DNA from: Nitrospirillum pindoramense | GTDB lineage: Bacteria > Pseudomonadota > Alphaproteobacteria > Azospirillales > Azospirillaceae | Reading direction: 5' to 3' | Assembly: GCF_007827955.1 (NCBI RefSeq) | Contig: NZ_VITR01000008.1 | Span: 248,001 to 312,000 of the forward strand | DNA: 64,000 nucleotides | Shown: piece by piece, positions 16,841 through 26,206 of the stretch | Layout of the letters: each line of letters begins with the position of its first letter | How positions within the stretch are numbered: position 1 is the stretch's first letter | Translations under genes and position numbers: made by a program | The notes under the pieces: model-generated | Told to the model about the DNA's origin: nothing | Database searches by the model: none | What the model saw: only the letters and a program-made list of their open reading frames with translations

Positions 16841-19147
16841 GTGGTCACGTCACACAATCCAGGACAGGGCGAAAACGGCAGGGCGGTGGATTCCCCGTCC
16901 CCGTCCGTGCCTCTGGTTCCCCAGGAATTGCTGGACCAGTGCGCCCGGGAACCCATCCGCATCCCCGGCGGCATCCAGCCGCATGGCGCGGTGGCCGTGT
17001 TTCGGCCGGCCGACCTGGTCCTGGTGCAGGCCAGCGCCAACCTCGGCGCCATCCTCGACCGTCCCGTCGCCCTTGACGGCAGCCAGACGCTGGGTGACCT
17101 GGTGGGCCCGGGATCAGCATTGGAAGGGGATGTCGGCCGCTGGCTCGCCGGCGCGGAAACCGGCTTCCTTGAGCAATACCAGATCGACGGCCGGACCTTC
17201 CATGTCACCGGCCAGCAGGTCGCGCAAGGTGTGATCCTGGAGTTCGAGGCCTTCGATGAGGCGGAGCGGGCCCGCAACGCCAGCCTGAACCAACTGCTGC
17301 GCAATTTCCTGGACAGGTCCGACGGGCTGACCACGGTGGCGGACATCTGCGCCGGCGTGGCAGCGGAGGTGCGGGCCCTCACCGGCTTCAACCGGGTCAT
17401 GGTCTACCGTTTCGACGAGGACTGGAACGGCACGGTCATCGCGGAGAATGGCGACGGCACCCTGCCCTCCTACCTCGACCTGCGCTTTCCGGCGTCCGAC
17501 ATACCGGCCCAGGCGCGCGAGCTGTACCGGCTGAACCGGCTCCGCCTCATTCCCACGGCAACATATGCGCCCATTCCGTTGGTGCCAGCCTTGTGCCCGG
17601 CGGACGGCGCGCCGTTGGACATGAGTTTCGTGGCGTTGCGCAGCGTGTCGCCCGTGCATCTGGAATACATGCGCAACATGGGCACCGCGGCCTCGCTGTC
17701 CATATCCATCGTCATCGATGGCCGACTGTGGGGCTTGATCTCCTGCCACCATGCCCAGCCCCGCTACATCGGCCCGCCCATCCGCGCCGCCTGCGACTTC
17801 CTTGGGCGCATCGTGGCGCAGCAGATCGCGGCGCGGGAACGGGCGGCGGAAATCGACGAGCGGCTGAGGCTGAAATCCATAGAAACGGAATTGGTGGCCC
17901 ATCTGGCGCGGGCACCGGCCTTCCAGGCGGGCCTGGTGGATTGCGCGCCCCAGTGGCTGGCCTTGACCAACAGCGCCGGCGCGGCCGTGGTTACCGACGG
18001 CATCGTGCTGTCCACCGGCAAGGCGCCCCCCATCCAGAGCATCCTCGCCCTGGCCGACTGGCTGCGGACCCGAAACATCGAGCAACTCTATTCCACCAGC
18101 AGCCTGGCGGCGGACTGGCCGCCGGGCGCGGAGATCGCGGACGTGGCCAGCGGCGTCATCGCCGTGCCCATCTCCCGCATCCATGCCAGCTTCATCTTCT
18201 GGTTCCGGCCCGAGGTGGTGGAGACGGTGCGCTGGGGCGGCGACCCCCGCGCCAGCAAGACCGTGGATGTCGCCGGGCGGCTGCATCCCCGCCTGTCGTT
18301 CGAGGCGTGGAAGCAAGAGGTGCGGCAACGGGCCCAGCCCTGGCGCCCGGCCGAGCTGTTGAGCGCCGCCGACTTCCGGGGCGCCATCGTCAACTTCGTG
18401 CTGCAGCGGGCGGAGGAACGCGCCCAACTGACGGAGGAGCTGCAGCGGTCCAACAAGGAGCTGGAGGCATTCTCCTACTCCATCTCCCATGACCTGCGGG
18501 CCCCGTTCCGCCATATCGCCGGCTATGCCGAGCTGTTGGGGGAGGAGGAGCCGGCGCTAAAGGCGCTGTCCCGCCATTACCTGGACGGCATCATCGCCGC
18601 CGCCCTGTCGGCGGGCCAGTTGGTGGACGACCTGCTGCACTTCTCGCAACTGGGCCGCACCAGCCTGAAGATGACGCGCATCGACATGGCGAAGGTGGTG
18701 ACCGAAATCCGCCGCAGCCTGGACATCGACGAACGGCAGCGCCAGGTGGAATGGAGCATCGGCGCCCTGCCCACCGCCTGGGGGGATCCCACGCTGGTGC
18801 GCCAGGCCTTGTTCAATCTGGTGGAGAACGCCGCGAAATACAGTCGCGGCGCCAACCCGCCCCGCATCAAGATATGGGGACAAGAGCGGGCCGCCGATGT
18901 CCTGTACTGCGTGGAGGACAACGGCGTGGGATTCGACATGAACTATGCCGGCAAACTGTTCCAGGTTTTCCAGCGATTGCACAGGCAGGAGGATTTCGAG
19001 GGGACGGGCATCGGCCTGGCGCTGACCAAGCGCATCATCGACCGGCACGGCGGCACGCTGGAAGCCAAAGGCGCGGTCGGCCAAGGCGCCACCTTCAGCT
19101 TCACCCTGCCGAAACGCCAGACAGGAGGAAACCGTGGCATCGCTTAG
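16841..19147 (+). CDS. bphP: bacteriophytochrome sensor histidine kinase
   Basis: 768 residues, GTG start. Order: N-terminal PAS with the biliverdin-attaching cysteine C34 (LLDQCAREPIRIPGGIQPHG); GAF with the PASDIP signature near 217; PHY to about 510; HisKA with H550 (SYSISHDLRAP); HATPase with NLVENAAKYS and GTGIGLALTKRIIDRHGG. It senses red/far-red light and passes phosphate to a response regulator. Its end overlaps the next gene by 14 bases, so the stand-alone receiver at 19134 is the likely partner. Confidence 0.95.
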   Translation: MVTSHNPGQGENGRAVDSPSPSVPLVPQELLDQCAREPIRIPGGIQPHGAVAVFRPADLVLVQASANLGAILDRPVALDGSQTLGDLVGPGSALEGDVGRWLAGAETGFLEQYQIDGRTFHVTGQQVAQGVILEFEAFDEAERARNASLNQLLRNFLDRSDGLTTVADICAGVAAEVRALTGFNRVMVYRFDEDWNGTVIAENGDGTLPSYLDLRFPASDIPAQARELYRLNRLRLIPTATYAPIPLVPALCPADGAPLDMSFVALRSVSPVHLEYMRNMGTAASLSISIVIDGRLWGLISCHHAQPRYIGPPIRAACDFLGRIVAQQIAARERAAEIDERLRLKSIETELVAHLARAPAFQAGLVDCAPQWLALTNSAGAAVVTDGIVLSTGKAPPIQSILALADWLRTRNIEQLYSTSSLAADWPPGAEIADVASGVIAVPISRIHASFIFWFRPEVVETVRWGGDPRASKTVDVAGRLHPRLSFEAWKQEVRQRAQPWRPAELLSAADFRGAIVNFVLQRAEERAQLTEELQRSNKELEAFSYSISHDLRAPFRHIAGYAELLGEEEPALKALSRHYLDGIIAAALSAGQLVDDLLHFSQLGRTSLKMTRIDMAKVVTEIRRSLDIDERQRQVEWSIGALPTAWGDPTLVRQALFNLVENAAKYSRGANPPRIKIWGQERAADVLYCVEDNGVGFDMNYAGKLFQVFQRLHRQEDFEGTGIGLALTKRIIDRHGGTLEAKGAVGQGATFSFTLPKRQTGGNRGIA

Positions 19148-19577
19148 ACCCATCCTTCTGGTCGAGGACAATCCCGCCGACGTGGAACTGACCCTCGCCG
19201 CCCTCAGGAAAACGCAGCTGGCCAATGAAATCATCGTGGCCCGCGATGGGGTGGAGGCGCTGGAGTACATCTTCAGCGAAGGCCAGTACGCGGACCGTGA
19301 GCCGGGCGCGCCCGCCGTGGTCCTACTCGACCTCAAACTGCCCAAGGTCGATGGGCTGGAGGTGCTGGAGAAGGTGAAATCCCACCCCAAGCACCGGGCC
19401 ACCCCCATCGTGATGCTGACCTCCTCCCGCGAGGAAAGCGATGTCGTCCGCAGCTATCATTACGGCGTGAATTCGTTCGTGGTGAAGCCGGTCGACTTCA
19501 AGGCCTTTTTCGAAGCGATCCGCGACCTAGGTATCTTCTGGGCGGTGCTGAACGAGCCCGTGCCTGGAGATTTTTAG
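19134..19577 (+). CDS. single-domain response regulator (Rcp1-like)
   Basis: 147 residues comprising only a receiver: acidic pair E11/D12 (LLVEDNPAD), phosphoacceptor D66 (VVLLDLKLPKVDG), TSSREESDV switch and VVKPVDF lysine. The long LRKTQLANEIIVARDGVEAL stretch is typical of the Rcp1 group that serves phytochromes. It overlaps bphP upstream and shares one base with the hybrid kinase downstream (TAGTG), giving a coupled relay set. Confidence 0.92.
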   Translation: MASLRPILLVEDNPADVELTLAALRKTQLANEIIVARDGVEALEYIFSEGQYADREPGAPAVVLLDLKLPKVDGLEVLEKVKSHPKHRATPIVMLTSSREESDVVRSYHYGVNSFVVKPVDFKAFFEAIRDLGIFWAVLNEPVPGDF

Positions 19578-21574
19578 TGTCGGAACCCGCGGAAAAGCCT
19601 GTGTCCCTGCTGTTGGTGGAAGACAGCGACATCGATGCGGAACTGATCGCCCACCAGTTCCGCAAAATCGACCAGCCCATTGCCATGGCGCGCGCGGCAG
19701 TGCGTCCGGAGTACGAGGCAGCCCTGGCCTCCGGCAGTTTCGACATCATCCTGTCGGATTATTCCCTGCCGGGCTTCAACGGGCTGGCGGCCCTGGAATT
19801 GGCCCGGGCCCGGGACCCGTCGGTGCCTTTCATCTTCATCTCGGGCGTCATCGGCGAGGAGTTCGCGACCGAGGCCCTGCGCGCCGGCGCCACCGACTAT
19901 GTGACGAAGCGCAATCTGGCCCGCATTCCCATGGTGGTGACCCGCGCCCTGCGCGAGGCGGAGGACAGGCGCCAGGCCCGGCAGTCCGCTCAGGCGTTGC
20001 GGGAAAGCGAGCACCGCTTCCGCCTGATGGCGGACAGCGCGCCCGCCCTGATCTGGTCGGTGGACACTACCGGACGCATCGTCTTCGCCAACCGCCGCTT
20101 CGAGACGGAGTTCGGCGTGCCGCCGGCCCGGGTAGAAAAGGAAGGATGGGCCGCGCTGATCCATGAGGAGGATTGGCGCGCGTTCCGGGCCACGCGCGAT
20201 GCGCTGTTCCGAGACCGGGCGCTGTTCCTGGACGATATCCGCGTGCGCAAGCCCACCGGCGAGGTGCGCTGGCTGCGCTGTGAGAGCAGCCCACGCTTCG
20301 ACGACGCCGGAACCTTCCTGGGCTATGTCGGCTGCGCCATCGACATCACCGAGACCAAGCTGGCGCGCGACGCGCTGGAGGCGGAGGTGGTGGCGCGGAC
20401 GGAGGAATTGCGCATCAAGGAAGAGGCGCTGCGCCAATCCCACAAGATGGAAGCCATCGGCCAACTGACCGGCGGCATTGCCCATGACTTCAACAACATG
20501 CTGGCCGGCATCGTCGGCGCCGCCGACCTGATCCAGAAGCGGGTGCGTGACGGCCGTTTCGACAGCATCAGCCGCTACGTCGACAGCATCCTGTCATCCG
20601 CGCACCGTGCGGCGGGCCTGACCCACCGCCTGCTGGCCTTCGCCCGGCGCCAGACGCTGGACCTTAAGACCGCGAACATCAACCAACTGGTCGGGTCGCT
20701 GGACGACCTGCTGCGGCGCACGCTGGGCCAGGCCATCGAGCTGGAGATCGCCCTGGCACCCGATCTGTGGCCGGCCATCACCGACGCCAACCAGTTCGAA
20801 AGCGCCCTGCTGAACCTGGCCATCAACGCCCGGGACGCCATGTCGGGGGGCGGCCGCCTGACCATCCAGACCAGCAACGTCACCATCACCGCAGGCGACG
20901 AGCGCGCCTCCGCCGATCTGCAGCCGGGTGACTATGTCCTGACCTGCGTCACCGATACGGGCATCGGCATGCCGCCGGACGTACTGGAGAAGGCGTTCGA
21001 TCCCTTCTTCACCACCAAGCCCATCGGTCAGGGCACCGGCCTGGGCCTGTCCATGATCTATGGCTTCGCCCGCCAAGTCGGCGGCCATGTCACCCTGTCG
21101 TCCACGCCGGGCGAGGGCACGACCATCTGCCTCTACATGCCCCGCGACGTCACCGCCAAAGACGGCCTGGAGAATCCCGGTGCGCGGTCGGCGGAAAATC
21201 CGCACCGGGGCCGGGGGACCGTGCTGGTTGTGGAGGATGAGCTGGTGGTGCGCATGGTGGTGGTCGACATCCTGGAGGAGCATGGATACGGCGTGATCGA
21301 GGCCGAGACGGCCGCCGACGCCCTGCCCCATCTTCAGGGCCCTGGCAGCATCGACCTGCTGCTGACCGACGTCGGTCTGCCTGGCATGAACGGCCGTGAC
21401 CTGGCCGCCGAGGCGCGGCGCCTGCGCCCCGGGCTGAAGATTCTGTTCGCCACCGGCTACGCGGAGGGGGCCAGCCAGCGCTCCGCCTTCGTCGGCGCGG
21501 GGATGGATTACATCGCCAAGCCCTTTGACCTGGACGAACTGGGCCGGAAGATCCAGGCGCTGACGAAGCCGTAA
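19577..21574 (+). CDS. hybrid histidine kinase, REC-PAS-HisKA-HATPase-REC
   Basis: 665 residues, GTG start sharing a base with the upstream stop. N-terminal receiver with D61 (IILSDYSLPGFNG); PAS ~145-265 (HRFRLMADSAPALIWSVD); coiled linker; HisKA with H303 (GGIAHDFNNMLAG); HATPase with NLAINARDAM and GTGLGLSMIYGFARQVGG; C-terminal receiver with D598 (LLLTDVGLPGMNG). The kinase core resembles cytosolic hybrid kinases such as those acting with CckA-like receivers. Output is unknown; position suggests it integrates the phytochrome signal through its N-terminal receiver. Confidence 0.92.
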   Translation: MSEPAEKPVSLLLVEDSDIDAELIAHQFRKIDQPIAMARAAVRPEYEAALASGSFDIILSDYSLPGFNGLAALELARARDPSVPFIFISGVIGEEFATEALRAGATDYVTKRNLARIPMVVTRALREAEDRRQARQSAQALRESEHRFRLMADSAPALIWSVDTTGRIVFANRRFETEFGVPPARVEKEGWAALIHEEDWRAFRATRDALFRDRALFLDDIRVRKPTGEVRWLRCESSPRFDDAGTFLGYVGCAIDITETKLARDALEAEVVARTEELRIKEEALRQSHKMEAIGQLTGGIAHDFNNMLAGIVGAADLIQKRVRDGRFDSISRYVDSILSSAHRAAGLTHRLLAFARRQTLDLKTANINQLVGSLDDLLRRTLGQAIELEIALAPDLWPAITDANQFESALLNLAINARDAMSGGGRLTIQTSNVTITAGDERASADLQPGDYVLTCVTDTGIGMPPDVLEKAFDPFFTTKPIGQGTGLGLSMIYGFARQVGGHVTLSSTPGEGTTICLYMPRDVTAKDGLENPGARSAENPHRGRGTVLVVEDELVVRMVVVDILEEHGYGVIEAETAADALPHLQGPGSIDLLLTDVGLPGMNGRDLAAEARRLRPGLKILFATGYAEGASQRSAFVGAGMDYIAKPFDLDELGRKIQALTKP

Positions 21575-21749
21575 CGCCCCTGCGCGGCAACCTGTGCTTA
21601 GGGTCTTAGCGCCGCGGCGCGGGACCAGCGAACTTGGGCACTTGGCCACGGTATCCGGGGCGACCAGCGGCGGGCATGCGATGGCGCTTGCCTTTGCCAG
21701 CGGGCGCCCTTTCTTCTTGCGGGCGTCAACCTCGGAAAGAATCCCACGC

Positions 21750-22727
21750 ATGCTCACCCTATACCGCCTGGACAAGGGCGCCCTGACGCGACGAGAGGCG
21801 GGCGCCGACTGCCTGGCCGACGACCTTTGGATCGACATGATCGCCCCGACCAAGGAGGAAGAGGCGGCGGTCGAGGCGGCGCTGGGTGTGGAGATCCCCA
21901 CCCGGGAAGAGATGCGGGAGATCGAGACCAGCAGCCAGGTTTACAAATCCGGCGACGCGCTGGTCATGACGGTGCGGGTGTTGACCCGGCAGACACCCCT
22001 GGGCCCGGCGCTGGCCGACGCCACCTTTATCCTGAGGCCGGACCATCTGGTGACGGTGCGCTATCTGGACAGCACGCCCTTCCGCACCTTCGCCGGGCGG
22101 GTGGCCCAGGGTACCGACGTGCCCACCGATCCCGAGGCCATCCTGCTGGGCATCCTGACCGCCATCGTCGGCCGGGTGGCCGACGTGCTGGAGGAGGTGA
22201 AGGACGGGCTAGACACCCTGTCACGTTCCGTCTTCAGCCAGGGGGGGGAACAGTCGCCCAGCATCATCGACGCCGATTTGCAGAACGCGCTGAAGCGCAT
22301 CGGGCGCAGCGGCGACCTGGCGTCCCGCGTGCGGGAGAGCCTGCACAGCCTGGCCCGCACCGTGTCCTTCCTCAAGGCGGCGGAGAAGGCCACGCCCATC
22401 GCGCCGGAAACCAAGCTGATCCTCAATACCCTGAACGGCGACATCCAATCACTGCTGGACTACAACCTGTACCTGGCCCAGACGACGCAGTTCCTGTTGG
22501 ATTCGACCCTGGGCCTGATCAACATCCAGCAGAACGCCATCATCAAGATTTTCAGCGTCGCGGCCGTCATCTTCCTGCCGCCGACGCTGATCGCCTCGAT
22601 CTACGGCATGAACTTCAAGCACATGCCGGAGTTGGATCTGATCTTCGGCTATCCGGGCGCGCTGTGCCTGATGGTCGTCTCCGCCATTCTGCCCTACTGG
22701 TATTTCCGCCGCCGGGGCTGGTTGTAG
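21750..22727 (+). CDS. CorA-family divalent cation transporter
   Basis: 325 residues from the ATG at 21750, preceded by GGAAAGA. A long cytoplasmic N-terminal domain with coiled stretches, then two C-terminal helices with the signature YGMNFKHMPEL in the connecting loop and a basic FRRRGWL end. The CorA pentamer carries Mg2+ (or Ni2+/Co2+). The nearby cobalamin genes make cobalt conceivable, but nothing in the sequence decides it. Confidence 0.9.
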   Translation: MLTLYRLDKGALTRREAGADCLADDLWIDMIAPTKEEEAAVEAALGVEIPTREEMREIETSSQVYKSGDALVMTVRVLTRQTPLGPALADATFILRPDHLVTVRYLDSTPFRTFAGRVAQGTDVPTDPEAILLGILTAIVGRVADVLEEVKDGLDTLSRSVFSQGGEQSPSIIDADLQNALKRIGRSGDLASRVRESLHSLARTVSFLKAAEKATPIAPETKLILNTLNGDIQSLLDYNLYLAQTTQFLLDSTLGLINIQQNAIIKIFSVAAVIFLPPTLIASIYGMNFKHMPELDLIFGYPGALCLMVVSAILPYWYFRRRGWL

Positions 22728-22762
22728 CGCCCGGCTAGCCAAGCGGTCCGCCTCCAGCCGGC

Positions 22763-23746
22763 TCAGCCCGCGCCCCGCGTGGAACGCGCCGGCGTCTCCG
22801 GCACAGGCGTCAGCACCGGCCGTCCCTCGGCCCAGGCCAGCAGGTTGTCCACCACCAGTTGGCCCATGGCCTGACGGGTGTGGAGGGTGGCGGAACCGAC
22901 ATGGGGCAGCAGCACCGCGTTATCCAGGTCCAGAAGGGCCTGGGGCACGGTTGGTTCCTGGGCGAACACGTCCAAGCCGGCGCCCAGGATGGTGCCGTCC
23001 CGCAAGGCGGCGATCAGCGCATCCTCATCCACCACCGTGCCGCGGGCGATGTTGATGAGGACGCCATCGCTCCCCAAGGCCTCCAGCACCGCGCCATTCA
23101 CCAGCCCGCGCGTTTCCGGTCCACCCGGCGTCACCACCACCAGCACGTCGACCGCCCGCGCCAGATCGAGGGGCGTGGCGTGATAGGGCAACGCCACATC
23201 CGCCTGGCGCTGGCGGCCATGATAATGGACGGCAACGCCGAAGGCGGCCAGGCGCTGGGCGATGGCCTTGCCGATTCGGCCCAGCCCCAGGATGCCTGCC
23301 GTGCGCCCCCGCAACGTGGGGGACAAGGGGAAGGCCTTCTCCAGCCACCGGCCGGCGCGCAGGTAACGCTCCGCCTGGGGCAGGCGCCGCACGGTCATCA
23401 GGATCAGGGCCAAGGCCGTGTCCGCCACCTCCTCCGTCAGCACGTCGGGGGTGTTGGTGACCGTGATGCCGTGGGCACCCGCCCACGCGGCATCGATGGC
23501 GTCATAGCCCACGCCAAAACCAGCGACACATTCCAGCCGGGGCAGACGCGCCATGAGGTCGGCGGTGACAGCGGCGGACCCGCCGGCGGCGATGGCGCGG
23601 ATGCGGGGCGCCACCCCCGCCAGCAAGGCCTCGCGGTCTGCGGCCAGCCACAGCTTGCACACGCGGAAGGCCTGATCCAACCGCTCCATGACGAAGGGCA
23701 TCATGGGGGCGGGCATCAGCAGGTCGATATCGAAGCGGGGTGCCAT
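22763..23746 (-). CDS. D-2-hydroxyacid dehydrogenase (NAD(P)-dependent)
   Basis: 327 residues from the ATG at 23746. Rossmann motif GILGLGRIGKAIA (151-163). Catalytic residues fit the family: R235 (NIARGTVVDE), E264 (DVFAQEP) and H282 (LLPHVGS). It reduces 2-keto acids such as glyoxylate or hydroxypyruvate; the exact substrate is not decided. Monocistronic; an unrelated gene diverges from it after ~375 bases. Confidence 0.9.
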   Translation of the reverse strand: MAPRFDIDLLMPAPMMPFVMERLDQAFRVCKLWLAADREALLAGVAPRIRAIAAGGSAAVTADLMARLPRLECVAGFGVGYDAIDAAWAGAHGITVTNTPDVLTEEVADTALALILMTVRRLPQAERYLRAGRWLEKAFPLSPTLRGRTAGILGLGRIGKAIAQRLAAFGVAVHYHGRQRQADVALPYHATPLDLARAVDVLVVVTPGGPETRGLVNGAVLEALGSDGVLINIARGTVVDEDALIAALRDGTILGAGLDVFAQEPTVPQALLDLDNAVLLPHVGSATLHTRQAMGQLVVDNLLAWAEGRPVLTPVPETPARSTRGAG

Positions 23747-24028
23747 TCTGCCGGGTCCTTCTGTCATGCCCCTTGCCATCCGGCGGAAGAACCCCCAGTT
23801 CAATCCCAACGGTGACAGCCAGGTGCGGTGCCGCGCCACAATAGGACGGCGGCGGGCGGTTGTCGTCCTCGGCCGTTGGCATCCCGCGCGTGCCGGCCCT
23901 GACGGATTGGTGCCCCTCCGGCATAGCTCTGCGGCCGCCATGGCGGAGTCGGGGTCCATGGGTATAGGATGGATGGAGCTGGGGTCCGGGGACGGACTGA
24001 TCGCCGCGGTCGGCTGTGATGCCGGCCT

Positions 24029-24057
24029 TTGCTAATAGCCTCAACATGGGCTATGAT
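24029..24057 (+). promoter_or_regulatory. candidate promoter in the 23747-24122 gap
   Basis: TTGCTA at 24029-24034 and TATGAT at 24052-24057 with 17 bases between, 65 bases before the ATG at 24123. The rest of this 376-base divergent region shows no gene. Confidence 0.4.
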
Positions 24058-24122
24058 TTGAGAATGATTTGCATCTACGGCGCTTGGCTGCCTCCGGGAC
24101 GGGGCGGAAGCCGCCGGGGGAC

Positions 24123-24608
24123 ATGATGATGTCGTTGATGGATGCCATTGGCGGGACGATGGACCAGGCGCCGGAATTCGGGCCGGGGGAGCATTTGCTC
24201 GTCTGGGCCCTGCGCCGCATGGTGAAGGGCAAGGACTATGGTCCCTTGGTGGGGCGGGAGTTCGCCGATACCTGTGGCGAGGATGGACGTGAGGTGCTGG
24301 CCACCTTGCACACCTTCCTGCTTGCCTTGATCCATACCTGCCGGCGGGAGTTGTCCATCGGCCACCCCGGCTGCCCCAGCCTCACCGCGGACGAACGCCA
24401 GGTTCTGCTGCTGGTCGCGGCAGCGCAAAACGGCAAGGACGCGCAGTTCGATGCTCAACTGCGCTGGCTGGCCGCCGAGGAGGACCGGGCCGCGCTGGCC
24501 ATGACCGCGCGGGCCCTGGCCTTCGCGCTGAGGCACAACCAGTTGACTTTGACCCCTCCCGCCTCCCAGCTGCCCACGACGTGCGAGCGTGAAGCGCTGA
24601 GCGCCTGA
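24123..24608 (+). CDS. hypothetical cytoplasmic protein
   Basis: 161 residues starting at the first of three consecutive ATGs. I do not recognise the family. Mostly helical by composition (FGPGEHLLVWALRRMV, VLATLHTFLLALIHTCRREL, AALAMTARALAFAL), with no signal or membrane segment. An MFS gene follows 138 bases later on the same strand, without obvious coupling. Confidence 0.65.
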   Translation: MMMSLMDAIGGTMDQAPEFGPGEHLLVWALRRMVKGKDYGPLVGREFADTCGEDGREVLATLHTFLLALIHTCRRELSIGHPGCPSLTADERQVLLLVAAAQNGKDAQFDAQLRWLAAEEDRAALAMTARALAFALRHNQLTLTPPASQLPTTCEREALSA

Positions 24609-24746
24609 GGACCCTCGGGCCGCTCCCTGCCCCGGCGGCACAGGCGTGGATTTCAAACGGCGAGGGTGGCAGGATCGCGCCGCCATCGTCGATGCGGGAA
24701 CTATCGGCGCTCATGGGATTGGGTGGCTTGGGAGCGCAGGGTCCGT

Positions 24747-26066
24747 ATGGGTGTTTTGATCAAGGCGGCCTATGCCGCGCCGGCTGCCGGTTTGGCCGCC
24801 CTGGGCCTGCCGCTGCTGATATATCTGCCCGACTATTACGCGACGGTGGTGGGCCTGCCCCTGGGCCTGGTGGGTATGGCCTTCCTGGTGGCCCGCCTGG
24901 CCGACATCGCCATCGACCCGTTGGCTGGGATTTTGATTGACCGCACCCGGTCGCGGCATGGCCGATTCAGGCTGTGGTTGGCTGTGGGTACGCCCTTGCT
25001 CATGCTGTCGGTCCATGGCCTGTTCATGCCGCCAGCGGGTGCCAGCTTTTCCTATCTGGCGGTGTGCCTTGCCGGCACCTACGCCGCGTGGTCATTATGT
25101 TTCGTTGCCCATCTGGGGTGGGGCGGCACGTTGTCCCGCGACTATGGCGGGCGCAATGCCATCTTCGCCTGGTGCCAGGTGCTGTTCCTGGTCGGTGGCC
25201 TCGCGGTCACCGCCCTGCCCTTGCTTCCCCCCTTGCGCACGGCGCCACAGGCGACGCTGCCCGCCATGGGGTGGTTTGTGCTCATCAGCTTTCCCCTGGG
25301 CGTGGCTGCCGCCCTGCTGCTGGTGCCGGAACGCAACGGGGGCCAACGGCCCATGCCACGGTGGCGCGACTATGGGCGCTTGCTCGGGCAAGGCGCCACC
25401 GCGCGCCTGCTGGCCGCCGACTTCCTGTCCAGCACCGCCGTCTATGCCGCCGGGGGCGTTTTCTTCTTTTACTACGCCACCTTCCACGACCTCGACCGTA
25501 TGCAGGCGGCGGCCCTGCTGTTCGCGGTGAAGGCGGGCGCCATGGCCGGCGCGCCTCTGTGGGGCTGGTTGGGCAACCGGGTGGAGAAGCACCGGGCCAT
25601 GACGCTGGGCTTCTCCGGGATGGTCCTGATGTGCCTGGTCGTACATCTGTTCCCCTGGTCCGGCCTAACGGCCGGCCTCGCCATCCTGGGGGTTTTCGGC
25701 ACCCTCCTGTCCGCCGACCCGGTGCTGGTGCGCTCGATGATGGCCGACGTGGGGGACGAGCATCGGCTGATCACCGGCATCGACCAAATGGGCACGCTGG
25801 CCGCCCTGCTGTCCGTCTCCGACAAGCTGGCCGCGGCTATCGGCCCGGCGCTGGCGCTGACGGCGCTCAGCATGGCGGGATTCGACGCACACGCCCAAGC
25901 CACACAGCAAGGCGCTCCCGCCCTCCTGACGCTCGCCGCCGCCGCCGTATGGATACCCGCCGCCCTGCACGGGATGGCGGCCATACTGGTTTACATGCAC
26001 CCCCTGTCCGCTGACCGCCTTCGGGCGATTCAGGCAAGCTTGGCCGTTGTGCCGGGAAACGGATGA
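24747..26066 (+). CDS. MFS / GPH-type transporter
   Basis: 439 residues, about twelve membrane helices. The loop RLADIAIDPLAGILIDRTRS followed by RHGRFRLWL is characteristic of the glycoside-pentoside-hexuronide (MelB-like) cation symporter group, also seen in related MFS proteins. The substrate is unknown. Start at the ATG 24747 (AGGG five bases upstream); longer readings add an arginine-rich stretch incompatible with a membrane N-terminus. Confidence 0.85.
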   Translation: MGVLIKAAYAAPAAGLAALGLPLLIYLPDYYATVVGLPLGLVGMAFLVARLADIAIDPLAGILIDRTRSRHGRFRLWLAVGTPLLMLSVHGLFMPPAGASFSYLAVCLAGTYAAWSLCFVAHLGWGGTLSRDYGGRNAIFAWCQVLFLVGGLAVTALPLLPPLRTAPQATLPAMGWFVLISFPLGVAAALLLVPERNGGQRPMPRWRDYGRLLGQGATARLLAADFLSSTAVYAAGGVFFFYYATFHDLDRMQAAALLFAVKAGAMAGAPLWGWLGNRVEKHRAMTLGFSGMVLMCLVVHLFPWSGLTAGLAILGVFGTLLSADPVLVRSMMADVGDEHRLITGIDQMGTLAALLSVSDKLAAAIGPALALTALSMAGFDAHAQATQQGAPALLTLAAAAVWIPAALHGMAAILVYMHPLSADRLRAIQASLAVVPGNG

Positions 26067-26206
26067 TGAATCCGGCACAAAACTCGCCGGTTGTGTCGGA
26101 TCGCGGCAAAAGCCATAACAATGTTAACGCTGGGACCGTGGATAAGCGGTGACATCGGGTGGTTCTTCGGGCATCCGCTCTTCCGAAGATGATTTTGAGG
26201 CATTTG

